From positions 1 through 64,000 of the forward strand of contig JADFMN010000008.1 of NCBI GenBank assembly GCA_022563855.1: DNA of 64,000 nt. The letters run 5' to 3'. Under the pieces are notes generated by a model. The model worked only from the letters and a program-made list of their open reading frames with translations. It ran no database searches and had not been told where the DNA came from. The translations under genes were made by a program, and so were the position numbers. Position 1 is the stretch's first letter. Each line of letters starts with the position of its first letter. This stretch comes from Armatimonadota bacterium (GTDB lineage: Bacteria; Armatimonadota; Fimbriimonadia; Fimbriimonadales; Fimbriimonadaceae). This document shows positions 24,402 through 30,691 of the stretch, one piece after another.

Positions 24402-26024
24402 ATGTTAACAACCTTGCTCGCCGCCGCAGTCATCGCGCCCGGCGCAATCGACTTCGCAGAAACGAACATCACTGGCGCGACGATCTTCCGGAACGGATAC
24501 GGCTTCGTTGTGACCGAGACCTGGCTCAACATGTCGGGCACGACCTATATCCGTGCGCTGCCGCAGGCCGTCGAAGGCACGCTCTGGTTCACGCCCGGCA
24601 AGTACGCCAAGATTAACGACGTAACAGTAACCTGGGTCGACGACGAAGCAATCAGCGAGACGGCGACCACGATCCCGGAGATTCTGGCGCTAAACGTTGG
24701 GAAATCGGTTACGATTTCCGTCTACGACTACAGCCGGGAGGAGGAGCTGCTCGTCACGGGCAAGATCATCAGCGCCACCCGTTCCCAAGTGCTCCTTCAG
24801 ACCGCCGACTCGATAAGAGCGATCGACTACAGTCGCATCGGAAGCTTGAAGGGCGAGTTCGGAGACTTTAACACGACCGCCGAGACCGAGGTGAAGATCC
24901 CTACCCTCAGGGTCGCTTCGGAGCCCGGCACCGGCGGATCGATCTACATGATCAGCCTCGTCCAGGGCGTGAGCTGGCTGCCGGCATACAACCTCGAGCT
25001 GAAGAACGACGGAGTGCTGGCGCTTACCATGAAGGCGACGGTGATGAACTCCATCGGAGACTTCGACAAGATCGACGTCGGCCTCATGAGCGGCTTCCCG
25101 AAGATCGACCAGATCAACACCGTCGATCCTCTGACGAGCGCGCTCAGTGCGATTCTCACTGCAACTGAGGACAAGCAGCGGCTCGCCATTGTGCAGGGTC
25201 GACAGTCGTATGGAGGGGCCGGAGGCGGGGGGTTTGGCGGCGGCGGGGGCTTCGGTGGCGTACCTGCCCTTAAATCGGGCGAAGGGCTCGTCCCGGCCGG
25301 TATCGAGCGAGTCTCATACGACCCGTCTTCGAACAGCTTCATGACTCGAGGAATGAAAAGGGAGTTCAGTGAGCTAGACAAGGACCTGCGCAGCGTGGAG
25401 ACGGAGAACTTCTTCATCTACGCGATCCCCGAGTTCGAGCTGAAGACCGCAGAGCGCAGATACATGGTGATCGACCAGGGAGACATCGAGTACCGCCTGG
25501 TGCACCAGGTTCGCAGCAGAAGCGATACCGCTGCCTTCAGCGCCGAGCGGTTCGTTACGTTTGACAACGAGCTTGACGTTCCGCTGACCCGCGCCTCGGC
25601 GATGATCACGCGCGGGGGCGAGCTGATCGGCAAGACGTCCGTGCCCTACACGTACATGGGCGACGAGGTCGAGCTGTCGCTCGGAGGAGCGCCGTACCTC
25701 ATCGGCGACATCAAGACCGAGACGGTGAAGATAAACCTTGCGAGCGTCAAGCTGAGGGACGGTCGGATTTTCGACGAGCACGTGCGCAAAGATACGGTCG
25801 AAATCACGAACCTCAGCTCACGGTCGGTCGAAGTCGTTCTTGCGCACGCTCTGCGCGGCAAGGTCAACCGCGTGTCGCGCGGGGTCGTCGAGTCTAAGAC
25901 CTCGACGTCGGACACGCTCAACTTCGACTATTCGCTGAAATGGGAGTTCGAGCTTGCCCCTGGCGAGACCCGCACTTTCGAGATCGAGTATTCGAGCTAC
26001 ACGTACGTCCGACCAAGCAGATAA
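24402..26024 (+). CDS. Secreted DUF4139-type protein, paralog 2, with Gly-rich insert
   Basis: 540 aa from the ATG at 24402, with GGAG 6 nt upstream; a TTG at 24390 overlaps that SD and is unlikely. Same architecture as the preceding gene: N-terminal FRNGYGFVVTETW, central ISLVQGVSWLPAYNLELKN, FDKIDVGLMSGFPK, ENFFIYAIPEFELKTAERRYMV, and C-terminal ELAPGETRTFEIEYSSYTYV. It differs by an inserted glycine-rich run near residue 272 (GGAGGGGFGGGGGFGG), probably a flexible linker. Function unknown; coexpression with paralog 1 is likely. Confidence 0.8.
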   Translation: MLTTLLAAAVIAPGAIDFAETNITGATIFRNGYGFVVTETWLNMSGTTYIRALPQAVEGTLWFTPGKYAKINDVTVTWVDDEAISETATTIPEILALNVGKSVTISVYDYSREEELLVTGKIISATRSQVLLQTADSIRAIDYSRIGSLKGEFGDFNTTAETEVKIPTLRVASEPGTGGSIYMISLVQGVSWLPAYNLELKNDGVLALTMKATVMNSIGDFDKIDVGLMSGFPKIDQINTVDPLTSALSAILTATEDKQRLAIVQGRQSYGGAGGGGFGGGGGFGGVPALKSGEGLVPAGIERVSYDPSSNSFMTRGMKREFSELDKDLRSVETENFFIYAIPEFELKTAERRYMVIDQGDIEYRLVHQVRSRSDTAAFSAERFVTFDNELDVPLTRASAMITRGGELIGKTSVPYTYMGDEVELSLGGAPYLIGDIKTETVKINLASVKLRDGRIFDEHVRKDTVEITNLSSRSVEVVLAHALRGKVNRVSRGVVESKTSTSDTLNFDYSLKWEFELAPGETRTFEIEYSSYTYVRPSR

Positions 26025-26071
26025 AAGAAGAGCCCCTGCCGACACGGTATAGGCTCCCCACTAGGATTCTG

Positions 26072-26260
26072 CTAGGTCTTGTCCTTGTAGCCGGGTAGCC
26101 GCCTGCCCTTGTAGTAGCCATCTGGCGAGGCGCTGTGGCGGAGGTTGTACTGCTCGCCGCCCACGTTCTTCGTCGGCGTGATCTCGGGCATGTCCGTCGT
26201 CCAGTGCGTGCGGCGCTTGTTTCTGCGCTGCTTCGAAATCTTTCTCTTTGGCAGTCCCAT
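26072..26260 (-). CDS. rpmF: 50S ribosomal protein L32, zinc-ligand-free form
   Basis: 62 aa. The N-terminus MGLPKRKISKQRRNKRRTHW is the L32 signature, and GYYKGRRL matches the conserved C-terminal GYYKGR. Canonical L32 has CxxC...CxxC zinc ligands between these. Here that segment (TPTKNVGGEQYNLRHSASPDGYY) contains no cysteine. A good SD (AGAGG) precedes the ATG. It lies 6 bp downstream of L33, which also lacks most zinc Cys, so they form an operon. Identity is confident despite the loss of the ribbon. Confidence 0.9.
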   Translation of the reverse strand: MGLPKRKISKQRRNKRRTHWTTDMPEITPTKNVGGEQYNLRHSASPDGYYKGRRLPGYKDKT

Positions 26261-26266
26261 GATCCT

Positions 26267-26434
26267 CTACCTCTTCTCCTTGTGCAAGGTCATCTTGCGC
26301 AGGTTCGGGTTGAACTTCATCAGCTCGAGCTTGTCGGGCGTGTTCTGCCTGTTCTTGGAGGTCGAGACGTAGTGCTTGCCGTCCTCGGTACACACCAGCC
26401 TGATGATTTCGCGCTTTTCGCCTTTCTTCGCCAC
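26267..26434 (-). CDS. rpmG: 50S ribosomal protein L33, Cys-depleted form
   Basis: 55 aa from a GTG at 26434 with AGGAGG 7 nt upstream; a longer frame from 26476 lacks an SD. The protein starts MAKKGEKREIIRLVCTEDGKHYVSTSKNRQNTPDKLELMKFNPNLRKMTLHKEKR in outline. The STSKNRQNTPDKLELMKFNP block is typical L33. Only one of the four usual zinc Cys remains (LVCTED); the second CxxC is replaced by FNPNLR. This is the C-minus type, which in other bacteria replaces the zinc form under zinc limitation. Confidence 0.9.
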   Translation of the reverse strand: MAKKGEKREIIRLVCTEDGKHYVSTSKNRQNTPDKLELMKFNPNLRKMTLHKEKR

Positions 26435-26508
26435 GACTTCGCCTCCTGGCCCCGCATTGCGGGCACCAAGCCGCAATTATGACGCAAGGCCGCATATGAG
26501 TGCCGGGC

Positions 26509-26574
26509 GTCGCCTAGTTGTCGCCTAGTTGTCGCCTGATCGACTTGGCGACTACCTGGTGACTACTTGGCGAC
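26509..26574. repeat. Inverted sets of 11-nt repeats
   Basis: GTCGCCTAGTT occurs twice in tandem plus GTCGCCTGATC (26509-26541). It is followed by TTGGCGACTAC, CTGGTGACTAC, TTGGCGACAGC. The second set is broadly complementary to the first, so the DNA or RNA can fold into a long hairpin. It lies in the upstream region of rpmG, between it and tRNA-Leu. Confidence 0.75.
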
Positions 26575-26577
26575 AGC

Positions 26578-26619
26578 GAAGCGGGGGACGCCCCCACAAG
26601 GAAGCGGGCGACGCCCCCA
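26578..26619. repeat. Two direct copies of GAAGCGGGnGACGCCCCCA
   Basis: Copies at 26578-26596 and 26601-26619, separated by CAAG. Each can form a small GGGnGACGCCCCC hairpin. Immediately downstream is the tRNA-Leu promoter. Confidence 0.75.
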
Positions 26620-26622
26620 AAG

Positions 26623-26628
26623 TATAAT
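26623..26628 (+). promoter_or_regulatory. Putative -10 of tRNA-Leu(TAA)
   Basis: Perfect TATAAT ending 14 nt before the mature tRNA 5' end. The -35 region would fall in the direct repeats and has no clear TTGACA. Confidence 0.55.
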
Positions 26629-26642
26629 CAGCGGGCTCCTGT

Positions 26643-26729
26643 GCCCGGGTGGCGGAACGGTAGACGCGGCGGACTTAAAATCCGCTGGCCCTTTAGGCCA
26701 TGTGGGTTCGATTCCCACCCTGGGCACCA
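26643..26729 (+). tRNA. tRNA-Leu (anticodon TAA)
   Basis: 87 nt including encoded CCA. The acceptor GCCCGGG pairs with CCTGGGC (one G-T). The anticodon stem GCGGA/TCCGC closes loop CTTAAAA with anticodon TAA. A long variable arm (TGGCCCTTTAGGCCA) marks it as class II. The T arm is GTGGGTTCGATTCCCAC. A heptamer array starts 11 bp downstream. Confidence 0.96.
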
Positions 26730-26740
26730 TCCCCCAAACA

Positions 26741-26796
26741 GTGCCGAGTGCCGAGTGCCGAGTGCTGAATGCTGAGTGTCGAATACCGAGTGCAGA
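26741..26796. repeat. Heptamer tandem array (GTGCCGA type), 8 units
   Basis: Units GTGCCGA three times, then GTGCTGA, ATGCTGA, GTGTCGA, ATACCGA and GTGCAGA. The degeneration grows with distance from the tRNA-Leu 3' end, which is 11 bp upstream. Confidence 0.92.
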
Positions 26797-26814
26797 TTGG
26801 AGCGCGAGCATTCC

Positions 26815-26859
26815 CCTGAGCAGAGCCTGTCCTGAGCCAGTCGAAGGATCGAAGGATCG
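26815..26859. repeat. Dispersed repeat E, copy 1 (CCTGAGC...TCGAAGGATC)
   Basis: CCTGAGCAGAGCCTGTCC then TGAGCCAGTCGAAGGATCG with a second GAAGGATCG. The complementary motif TTCGACACGCTCAGGACAGG is at 55987-56006. Similar sequences are common in intergenic DNA of environmental bacteria. Confidence 0.75.
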
Positions 26860-26898
26860 CACCCGGCGTCGGCGCGTGCAGACCGGCACCGGTCAACC

Positions 26899-26952
26899 CC
26901 TCTCCCGGCCTGCGAGGATTCCTTCGCCGCTGGTCTCCATGGCCGGGAGAGG
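26899..26952. repeat. Hairpin repeat B, copy 3 (12-bp perfect arms)
   Basis: CCTCTCCCGGCC (26899-26910) and GGCCGGGAGAGG (26941-26952) are perfect 12-bp inverted repeats around a 30-nt loop. Its arms and loop length link families A and B. Confidence 0.85.
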
Positions 26953-26979
26953 CTGGGTGAGGGCCACATCCGCGCGATG

Positions 26980-27046
26980 CCCTCACCTAACCTCTCCCAC
27001 TCACGAAAGCAAAGAACAAGCGACATCAAGCAGAGCGGGAGAGGGA
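26980..27046. repeat. Diverged intergenic hairpin repeat A, copy 5
   Basis: CCCTCACCTAACCTCTCCCACTCACGAAAG, variable loop, GCGGGAGAGGGAC (written in parts: arms CTCTCCC and GGGAGAG). It keeps the CACGAAA word of family A. Confidence 0.6.
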
Positions 27047-27070
27047 CTGTCTGAACTAGGCCGCAGCGGA

Positions 27071-27895
27071 CTAGCCGACGACGACCCGCTTGGCCATATC
27101 GACGTACTCTTTCGTACCGTCCTTCAGCCCGTTCAGTTCCTTGCCGTACTTCTTGGCGTTCTTCGTGTCGCCCTTGCTCCTGAAGTAACTGATGATCGAG
27201 GATAGAGCGTACGACCTCTCTTTGACGTTGTCGTCCGCCTTGCCAGCCTCGTTGGCCTTGATGAAGTATTTGATCGCCTCGTCAAACTTATTGGCCGACT
27301 TGTAGCCGTCGCCGACCGCGTTAAACGTTTTGGCTGCGTCCTTGGCCTTGTACTTTGCTGCCTCCATCTTATTGATGGCGGCCGTGGCCTCATTCAATTT
27401 GCCGCGCGCGGCTTGGACTCGGGCGATTTGCGCGTTCGCCCTGCCGTCGTTCGGCTTCCTCGCAAGCGTCTTCATCGCGTCAGAGTAAGTCTTGTAGACA
27501 TCGATAATGCCGCTCATCCTTTTCATGTAAGGCTTCGGCGGCATATAGCCAATGATTTCGCCCCAAACTTCGCCATCTGCGTCGACGAAAACTATCGTAG
27601 GCAGGGCCTTGACGCTGTGAGCCTCAGCTAGCACGCTGCCTCCCTTTTCTGAGTTCAACCTTATCGGTACTACCTGTTTCGCAAGCTTGACCACGTCGTC
27701 GTCTGTGAACGTGATCTGGTCGAGCTTCTTACAATAGGAGCACCAGTCTGCATAAAAGTCGAGCATGATCAGCTTGCTGCCGGACTTCGCCATCCTCTTT
27801 GCAGAGTCGTAGTCTTTGGCCCAAGGCATATCGCTGGCGAGCGCGTAGCCGCAGGAAAGCGCGATCACGACCGATAGGATCGTTCTCAGTCTCAT
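27071..27895 (-). CDS. Secreted thioredoxin-fold protein with C-terminal TPR region
   Basis: 274 aa from the ATG at 27895, with an SD-like GGAGTGAG. A signal peptide (MRLRTILSVVIALSCGYALA) is followed by a DsbD-gamma/thioredoxin-like domain (~25-130). The redox motif is WCSYCKK, with FYAD before it and cis-Pro in VKALPTIVFVD. The C-terminal half contains helical TPR-type repeats (FNAVGDGYKSANKFDEAIKYFIKAN). It probably acts as a periplasmic thiol reductase or chaperone-like scaffold. A CCGGC-CAA-GCCGG hairpin lies in the leader (27911-27923). It diverges from pyroglutamyl peptidase with an ~80-bp shared promoter region. Confidence 0.87.
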   Translation of the reverse strand: MRLRTILSVVIALSCGYALASDMPWAKDYDSAKRMAKSGSKLIMLDFYADWCSYCKKLDQITFTDDDVVKLAKQVVPIRLNSEKGGSVLAEAHSVKALPTIVFVDADGEVWGEIIGYMPPKPYMKRMSGIIDVYKTYSDAMKTLARKPNDGRANAQIARVQAARGKLNEATAAINKMEAAKYKAKDAAKTFNAVGDGYKSANKFDEAIKYFIKANEAGKADDNVKERSYALSSIISYFRSKGDTKNAKKYGKELNGLKDGTKEYVDMAKRVVVG

Positions 27896-27963
27896 ATCTC
27901 TCACTCCGTCTCCGGCCAAGCCGGATTGATGACATTCTAGCCGAGATTCCTCCCTTGGGGGTG

Positions 27964-27969
27964 TAGTAT
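27964..27969 (+). promoter_or_regulatory. Putative -10 of leaderless pcp mRNA
   Basis: TAGTAT followed by exactly 7 nt and the ATG at 27977. No Shine-Dalgarno can fit. The -35 is unclear. Confidence 0.55.
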
Positions 27970-27976
27970 TTGCCCT

Positions 27977-28522
27977 ATGCGCTCGAACGGATTGTTGGTC
28001 ACTGGGTTCGGCCCGTACCCTGGCCACGACGAGAACCCATCGCAGCGGCTCGCCGAGTCTTGCGGTTGCCGGTTTGAAATCTTGGAGGTCTCGTTCCGCG
28101 CCGTCGATGAGTTCTTGGAGTCTCTTGACCCTTCGAGTTTCGACTTGTGGCTAGCGATCGGCGTCGTCGGCAAGGGCGAGACGATGCTGGTCGAGACAGT
28201 GGGACACAACCGGATCGGCAAGACGCCCGACGCACGAGGAGAGATTCACGGGCCAGGGAAGATCGATCCGGCCGGCCACGCAATGCTCGCCTCGACTCTT
28301 TGGTCGCCAGAGCTGCTTGGTGAAAACGACGTCCGCAAGCCCAGCACCGACCCCGGCGGATACCTCTGCAACTACGTGCTCTATCGCGCGCTGCAACGGT
28401 TTCCGGACAAGCGCATCGGCTTCCTGCACGTGCCAAAGTTCGAGCACATCCCTTTTGATGTTCAGTTGGAAGAGCTACAGGCGATGGTCGAAGAACTGTC
28501 GATGGTGTCAGTCGATCAGTAA
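27977..28522 (+). CDS. pcp: Pyroglutamyl-peptidase I-like (C15 family) cysteine peptidase
   Basis: 181 aa, slightly short for the ~205-215 aa family. It removes N-terminal pyroglutamate from peptides. The N-terminal GFGPYPGHDENPSQRL corresponds to the family GFEPFGG...NPS motif. The catalytic Cys lies in PGGYLCNYVLY, the His in GFLHVPK, and the Glu is probably in LVETVGHN. The substrate-binding loop differs from the canonical enzyme, so a shifted specificity is possible. Leaderless-type start. Downstream lies a repeat cluster. Confidence 0.82.
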   Translation: MRSNGLLVTGFGPYPGHDENPSQRLAESCGCRFEILEVSFRAVDEFLESLDPSSFDLWLAIGVVGKGETMLVETVGHNRIGKTPDARGEIHGPGKIDPAGHAMLASTLWSPELLGENDVRKPSTDPGGYLCNYVLYRALQRFPDKRIGFLHVPKFEHIPFDVQLEELQAMVEELSMVSVDQ

Positions 28523-28594
28523 CCCCCTCCTAACCTCCCCCGGCCACGAGAAACTGATGTCGGTAAGAGCTTGGTAGACCGGGGGAGGGATTTC
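28523..28594. repeat. Intergenic hairpin repeat A, copy 3
   Basis: CCCCCTCCTAACCTCCCCC then GGCCACGAG, a variable loop, and ACCGGGGGAGGGATT. It starts right after the pcp stop codon. Confidence 0.85.
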
Positions 28595-28627
28595 TCGATC
28601 GCCAGCAAGTCACGAGTTTCGAGAACT

Positions 28628-28662
28628 GCAAACCGCCAACTTCTAACTGCCAACTTCTAGCC
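28628..28662. repeat. Heptamer tandem array (GCCAACT/TCTAACT), 5 units
   Basis: GCAAACC, GCCAACT, TCTAACT, GCCAACT, TCTAGCC. Same unit as the array at 260-294; alternating units suggest a higher-order 14-nt period. Confidence 0.85.
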
Positions 28663-28667
28663 CTGCG

Positions 28668-28693
28668 TGGCTCGCGAGGACGCTCGCCCTCCC
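28668..28693. repeat. Dispersed intergenic repeat G, copy 2
   Basis: GGCTCGCGAGG then ACGCTCGCCCTCCC, one base different from the copy at 3495-3520. Confidence 0.75.
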
Positions 28694-28756
28694 ATGGTAC
28701 GAAAGCCGAAATCAGCGACAGAGTAACATCGTCCCAGTGCTGATGGAGGCTGCCGA

Positions 28757-29839
28757 TTGAACGCGCTTGACGTATTCATGCTGCTCGGCGGGCTCGCGCT
28801 GCTGCTGGCCGGCGCGAACGCGCTCGTGCGCGGCGCGTCGCACTTGGCGAAGGCGCTCGGCATCTCGCCGCTCGTCGTCGGGCTGACCATCGTCGCGTTC
28901 GGCACTTCGTCACCGGAGTTGGCCATCGCCACCTCTGCGGCGATGTCCGGGAACGGCGCGCTTGCGATCGGGAACGTCGTCGGCAGCAACATCGCCAACG
29001 TGCTGCTGATCCTCGGGCTCGCGGCGGTGATCGCGCCGCTGATCGTCACGAAGCGGCTGATCCGTCTCGACGTTCCGTTTATGATCGTCCTCAGCCTGCT
29101 CATGTACGCGATGGCGAGCGACGGCTCGATCGCAAGGTGGGAGGGGATCACCCTGTTCGTGATCGCGATCGTCTATACGACTTTCCTGATACGACATTCA
29201 AGGAGACAGCCACAACAAGAGGAGGTGCCGGTGGAGAAGACGGGGCCGATTCGCACCTGGCGCGACGTGCTGCTCATCCTCGCCGGCCTAGCGATGCTGA
29301 TCCTCGGATCCAAGCTCCTCGTCACGGGCGCGATGAACATCGCTCATGCGCTCAACGTCGATGAACTGATCATTGGCCTGACGGTCATCGCCATCGGCAC
29401 GTCCGCGCCAGAGATCGCGACGACGGTTACTGCGGCGATCAAAGGCCAGAGGGAGATGGCGATCGGCGGCGTCATCGGCAGCAACATCTTCAACATTCTG
29501 TTGGTGCTCGGCGTTGCGTCGAGCATCGCTCCCAATCCGATCCCCGTCCCGGCCTCAGCGCTCGCTTTCGACATCCCGGTCATGATCGTGGTCGCGGTCG
29601 CGTGCGTGCCGATCTTCTTCACCGGCTTCAAGATCATGCGGTGGGAGGGCGTGCTGTTCCTCTGCTACTACATCGCTTACACGCTCTATCTCGTGCTGTT
29701 GACGCAGCACCACGAGAAGCTGCCGATGTTCAGCCATGTGCTCAGTTGGTACGCGATTCCGCTGACGGCGATCACGCTCAGCGTTCTCTGCGTCCATGCC
29801 TGGCGCAAGTACCGCGCCCACGGCCACCCGAAACATTAG
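28757..29839 (+). CDS. Calcium/sodium (cation) antiporter, CaCA family
   Basis: 360 aa from a TTG with GGAGG 7 nt upstream. It has about 10-11 transmembrane helices in two inverted halves. Each half carries the alpha-repeat signature: GLTIVAFGTSSPELAIATSA (~40-60) and GLTVIAIGTSAPEIATTVTA (~210-230), followed by GNVVGSNIANVLLILG and GGVIGSNIFNILLVLG. These Glu residues coordinate Ca or Na in YrbG/NCX-like exchangers. A cytoplasmic loop lies near 150-170. The last 4 nt overlap the convergent sugar isomerase-like gene. Confidence 0.93.
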   Translation: MNALDVFMLLGGLALLLAGANALVRGASHLAKALGISPLVVGLTIVAFGTSSPELAIATSAAMSGNGALAIGNVVGSNIANVLLILGLAAVIAPLIVTKRLIRLDVPFMIVLSLLMYAMASDGSIARWEGITLFVIAIVYTTFLIRHSRRQPQQEEVPVEKTGPIRTWRDVLLILAGLAMLILGSKLLVTGAMNIAHALNVDELIIGLTVIAIGTSAPEIATTVTAAIKGQREMAIGGVIGSNIFNILLVLGVASSIAPNPIPVPASALAFDIPVMIVVAVACVPIFFTGFKIMRWEGVLFLCYYIAYTLYLVLLTQHHEKLPMFSHVLSWYAIPLTAITLSVLCVHAWRKYRAHGHPKH

Positions 29840-30681
29840 CGTGCGAAGCTCTCGGTGTTGCGGAACGACTTCTCGACGTCCACGATCGGGTCGCCCTCGC
29901 CCTCGTACTCGAGGTTGAGCCAGCCGTCGAAGCCGACCCGGTTCAGAGCCGAGACGCACGCGTCGAGATCGACCTCGCCCTCGCCGATCACGGTGCCGAG
30001 ATACTCAGTGCCATCCAGTGCCTTGTGGCTGTTTCCTTCATATCCTTCGGGTGTCTTTCTCAGGTCTTTGAAGTGGACCATGTAGGCGTACTCGGCGAGG
30101 GCCTTTACTCCGTCGCTGCCAGACTCTCCGACCAAAAGAAAGTTGCCTGTGTCGGGGTTTGCGCCCAGCGCGTCGTGGCCACACTTGTCGCGCACCTCGT
30201 CGACGATCCCGATGATCTGGTCAGAGCGGCCCGCGAGCCGACCGTGGTTTTCGAGCGCCAACTTGACGCCGTGATCGCGAGCGTAGTTAGAGACTTCGAT
30301 AAGCCCGGAGACGATCCACGCACGAGCCTCGTCGAACTCGATCCCCTCTGAAACGTCTCCGGCAAAAACGCGCACAACCTTCGCTCCGTACCGGACCGCC
30401 TCATCGACGCCAAACATCACCTTGGCGGCCTCTACTTGCCGCTCAGCAGGAAGCTTCTTCGCGAAGTTCTGCGCGACGGAGAACACGCCACAGACAAGAC
30501 CTGTTTCGCGCAGCGCCGCCATGGCGAGTTCGCGCTCCGCTTCTATGTCTTTATAAAAGAAGTCGAGCAGCTCCACGCCGTCTGCGCCGATGCGCTTTGC
30601 CTCGTGAGTGAAGGAAACGATGTCGAGCCGGCCGGCCTGCACAGCGCCGACGTACGAGTACATGCTGACGCCTAGTTTCAT
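29836..30681 (-). CDS. Xylose-isomerase-like TIM-barrel (sugar epimerase/isomerase family)
   Basis: 281 aa. A (beta/alpha)8 fold of the AP-endonuclease-2/xylose isomerase-like group. The N-terminus is MKLGVSMYSYVGAVQAG, with HEAKRIGADGVELLDFF after it. Probable metal ligands are in ALENHGRLAGRSDQI, NPDTGNFLL (D/H/E region), YMVHFKDL and the C-terminal LNLEYEGEGDP. Members catalyse hexulose, inosose or ketose isomerisations; the substrate is not evident. It lies 10 bp downstream of nuoN and may be read by the same transcript. Confidence 0.87.
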   Translation of the reverse strand: MKLGVSMYSYVGAVQAGRLDIVSFTHEAKRIGADGVELLDFFYKDIEAERELAMAALRETGLVCGVFSVAQNFAKKLPAERQVEAAKVMFGVDEAVRYGAKVVRVFAGDVSEGIEFDEARAWIVSGLIEVSNYARDHGVKLALENHGRLAGRSDQIIGIVDEVRDKCGHDALGANPDTGNFLLVGESGSDGVKALAEYAYMVHFKDLRKTPEGYEGNSHKALDGTEYLGTVIGEGEVDLDACVSALNRVGFDGWLNLEYEGEGDPIVDVEKSFRNTESFAR

Positions 30682-30691
30682 TTGTTGCCTG

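Noticed and set aside
27896-28027. N-terminal extension of the thioredoxin-fold gene
   Set aside because: It would mask a clear signal peptide and overlap the divergent pcp start.
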